Assembly (NCBI GenBank): GCA_964574815.1
Contig: CAZNPL010000038.1
Location: 5,353-69,352 of the forward strand
Reading direction: 5' to 3'
Origin: CAZNPL01 sp964574815
Lineage (GTDB): Bacteria > Planctomycetota > Phycisphaerae > UBA1845
Length of the DNA stretch: 64,000 nucleotides
The notes beneath the pieces were generated by a model. That model did not search any database. It was not told the origin of the DNA and worked only from the letters and a program-made list of their open reading frames with translations. The stretch's first letter is position 1. Every line of letters starts with the position of its first letter. Made by a program: the position numbers and the translations under genes. Positions 63,691 through 64,000 of this stretch are shown here, one piece after another.

Positions 63691-64000
63691 CGGCAAGCAG
63701 AACCAAGTAGACTTCTCTCGCGTGTAATGCCGTGTCTTCGCGCTTGTTTCCGGCTCTGGTCCACCTCTTCACAGGCGACCGAGGCGGCTTTGGATTGAGC
63801 GCCGAGACCTGTTGGACATTCGAATCGTATTCATGTAAGCGACATTGCCCGTCCGTTACCAGTGCATTACCCGATGGCAGACGTTCACCTGCGGGTATGG
63901 TCGCTGGGCGAACTATTATGACAGCGCTAAAGAGGCTCAAGCTAACCCCAAATTAAGCGAGCGCAGCTGGGTTTTCGCGCCCTGGCGGCCCGGTTCGCGG
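63691..64000. other. Right-edge intergenic region
   Basis: About 310 bp after the HEAT-like gene with no supported gene. The frame of 74 codons at 63732 has no family features or ribosome binding site. Confidence 0.35.

Overview
The window is GC-rich bacterial DNA that looks like Planctomycetota, probably a Phycisphaerae-type lineage. This is inferred from content, not from a database search. The pointers are Gram-negative outer-membrane genes (lpxK, many lipoproteins, lspA), very large secreted proteins built from Cys/Asp-rich 'DCNGNGIPDEC'-type repeats and dockerin-like C-termini, a PEP-CTERM protein, a 5S rRNA gene standing alone, and several families of small intergenic palindromes.

Layout. 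1-4.6 kb (+): gltX 3' end, a PfkB kinase, thpR, recA, then an orphan receiver-XRE regulator overlapping a YjbQ gene. 4.8-10.1 kb (-): 5S rRNA with terminator, cdaR-cdaA (c-di-AMP synthesis), comEC. 10.4-12.3 kb: a HAD phosphatase (+) and an aminotransferase (-). 13-16.5 kb (+): a lipoprotein peptidase of the COG4324 type and a secreted BNR/sialidase-like protein. 16.5-22.6 kb (-): a near-contiguous run of a Memo-like gene, lpxK, a FAD oxidoreductase, an aldo/keto reductase and a GmhB-like phosphatase, with rnhA beyond its upstream end. 23-30.3 kb: a secretin-like hypothetical, a DMT transporter, a deaminase plus YceH pair (-), then a YhaM-like exonuclease overlapping gcvPA-gcvPB.

31-44 kb (+) is a block of exported proteins: a beta-helix/HYR/TSP3 protein with a C-terminal anchor, a DUF4920 lipoprotein, a 1591-residue subtilase with about 30 Asp/Cys repeats, a small lipoprotein, an SGNH hydrolase and a matrixin-like protease. 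The last shares its dockerin-like tail with the subtilase. Just after it lies a tRNA-Sec gene (selC, anticodon TCA), so the organism probably makes selenoproteins. 44.4-48.7 kb (-): pntAA-pntAB-pntB, a decayed element, and a PEP-CTERM protein with one haem c motif.

49-58.7 kb (+): a TldD/TldE-like pair in which only the first keeps the metal motif, a DksA-like protein with a histone-H1-like tail, lspA with a large insertion, ribD, and a cysteine synthase fused to a cysteinyl-tRNA synthetase-like protein with altered signature motifs. 58.7-60.9 kb (-): DUF547 and DUF1015 genes. 61.1-64 kb (+): a queC-like gene, a RAYT transposase remnant that may relate to the intergenic palindromes, a possible broken gene and a HEAT-like exported protein.

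The most unusual items are the CysK-CysRS fusion, selC, the RAYT remnant with a covarying palindrome family, the H1-tailed DksA protein, and the subtilase/protease pair with shared dockerin-like tails. All functions are from reading motifs; no alignment or search was run.
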